13,634 nt of DNA from Chryseobacterium sp. (GTDB lineage Bacteria > Bacteroidota > Bacteroidia > Flavobacteriales > Weeksellaceae): the NCBI GenBank assembly GCA_017989575.1, contig JAGNPP010000038.1, forward strand, positions 1-13,634, read 5' to 3'. Both the position numbers and the translations under genes were made by a program. This document shows positions 13,629 to 13,634 of the stretch, piece by piece (within the stretch, counting starts at the first letter, position 1; each line of letters starts with the position of its first letter). The notes beneath the pieces are model-generated. The model worked only from the letters and a program-made list of their open reading frames with translations, did no database searches and was not told the DNA's origin.

Positions 13629-13634
13629 AAGAAC

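Overview
The window looks like a chromosomal segment of a flavobacterium of the Chryseobacterium/Epilithonimonas type (Weeksellaceae, Bacteroidota). The reasons are low GC, TAnnTTTG-type -7 promoter elements, A-rich leaders without clear Shine-Dalgarno sequences, signal peptides ending in YAQ, a short PLP-dependent arginine decarboxylase, and abundant palindromic intergenic repeats. I saw no tRNA, rRNA, CRISPR array, transposase, integrase or phage gene. The genus is inferred from the style of the genes and was not tested.

Left part (1-2100): a secreted protein of unknown function, then a divergent pair made of an HxlR-family regulator and an FMN nitroreductase. The intergenic space of the pair holds four GTAAC half-sites and a good promoter, which suggests a cysteine-based redox or quinone switch of the YodB/HypR kind.

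Middle (2101-6782): a tight four-gene operon (DUF2089 zinc-ribbon/HTH protein, membrane PH-domain protein, Yip1-like membrane protein, secreted beta-lactamase-fold serine hydrolase) with its own promoter and terminator, followed on the other strand by arginine decarboxylase speA. The operon is bracketed by direct repeats: the real 3' end of speA on the right and, on the left, a 118-bp decayed copy of the same 3' end. That copy differs by eight synonymous changes and two nonsense changes, with no missense change. This is the strongest unusual signal in the window and suggests that the operon was inserted next to speA, or that a speA paralogue was lost there.

Right-middle (6873-10344): a minus-strand run of cobalamin adenosyltransferase, a 42-residue lipoprotein overlapping the next gene, and thiamine diphosphokinase. 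A divergent ABC exporter half-transporter follows. The spacers hold a perfect 22-bp inverted repeat and a nested 142-bp inverted-repeat element.

Right (10345-13634): a cluster of GGCTAAAGCC-type palindromes. Next comes a WYL-domain regulator bracketed by two copies of one 23-nt-arm inverted repeat, then a convergent DinB-like gene with a palindrome next to its promoter. The end holds two markedly AT-rich minus-strand genes: a four-TM protein with tandem SHOCT-like motifs and an unrecognised protein with a GKGKGKG run. This last pair looks like accessory DNA.
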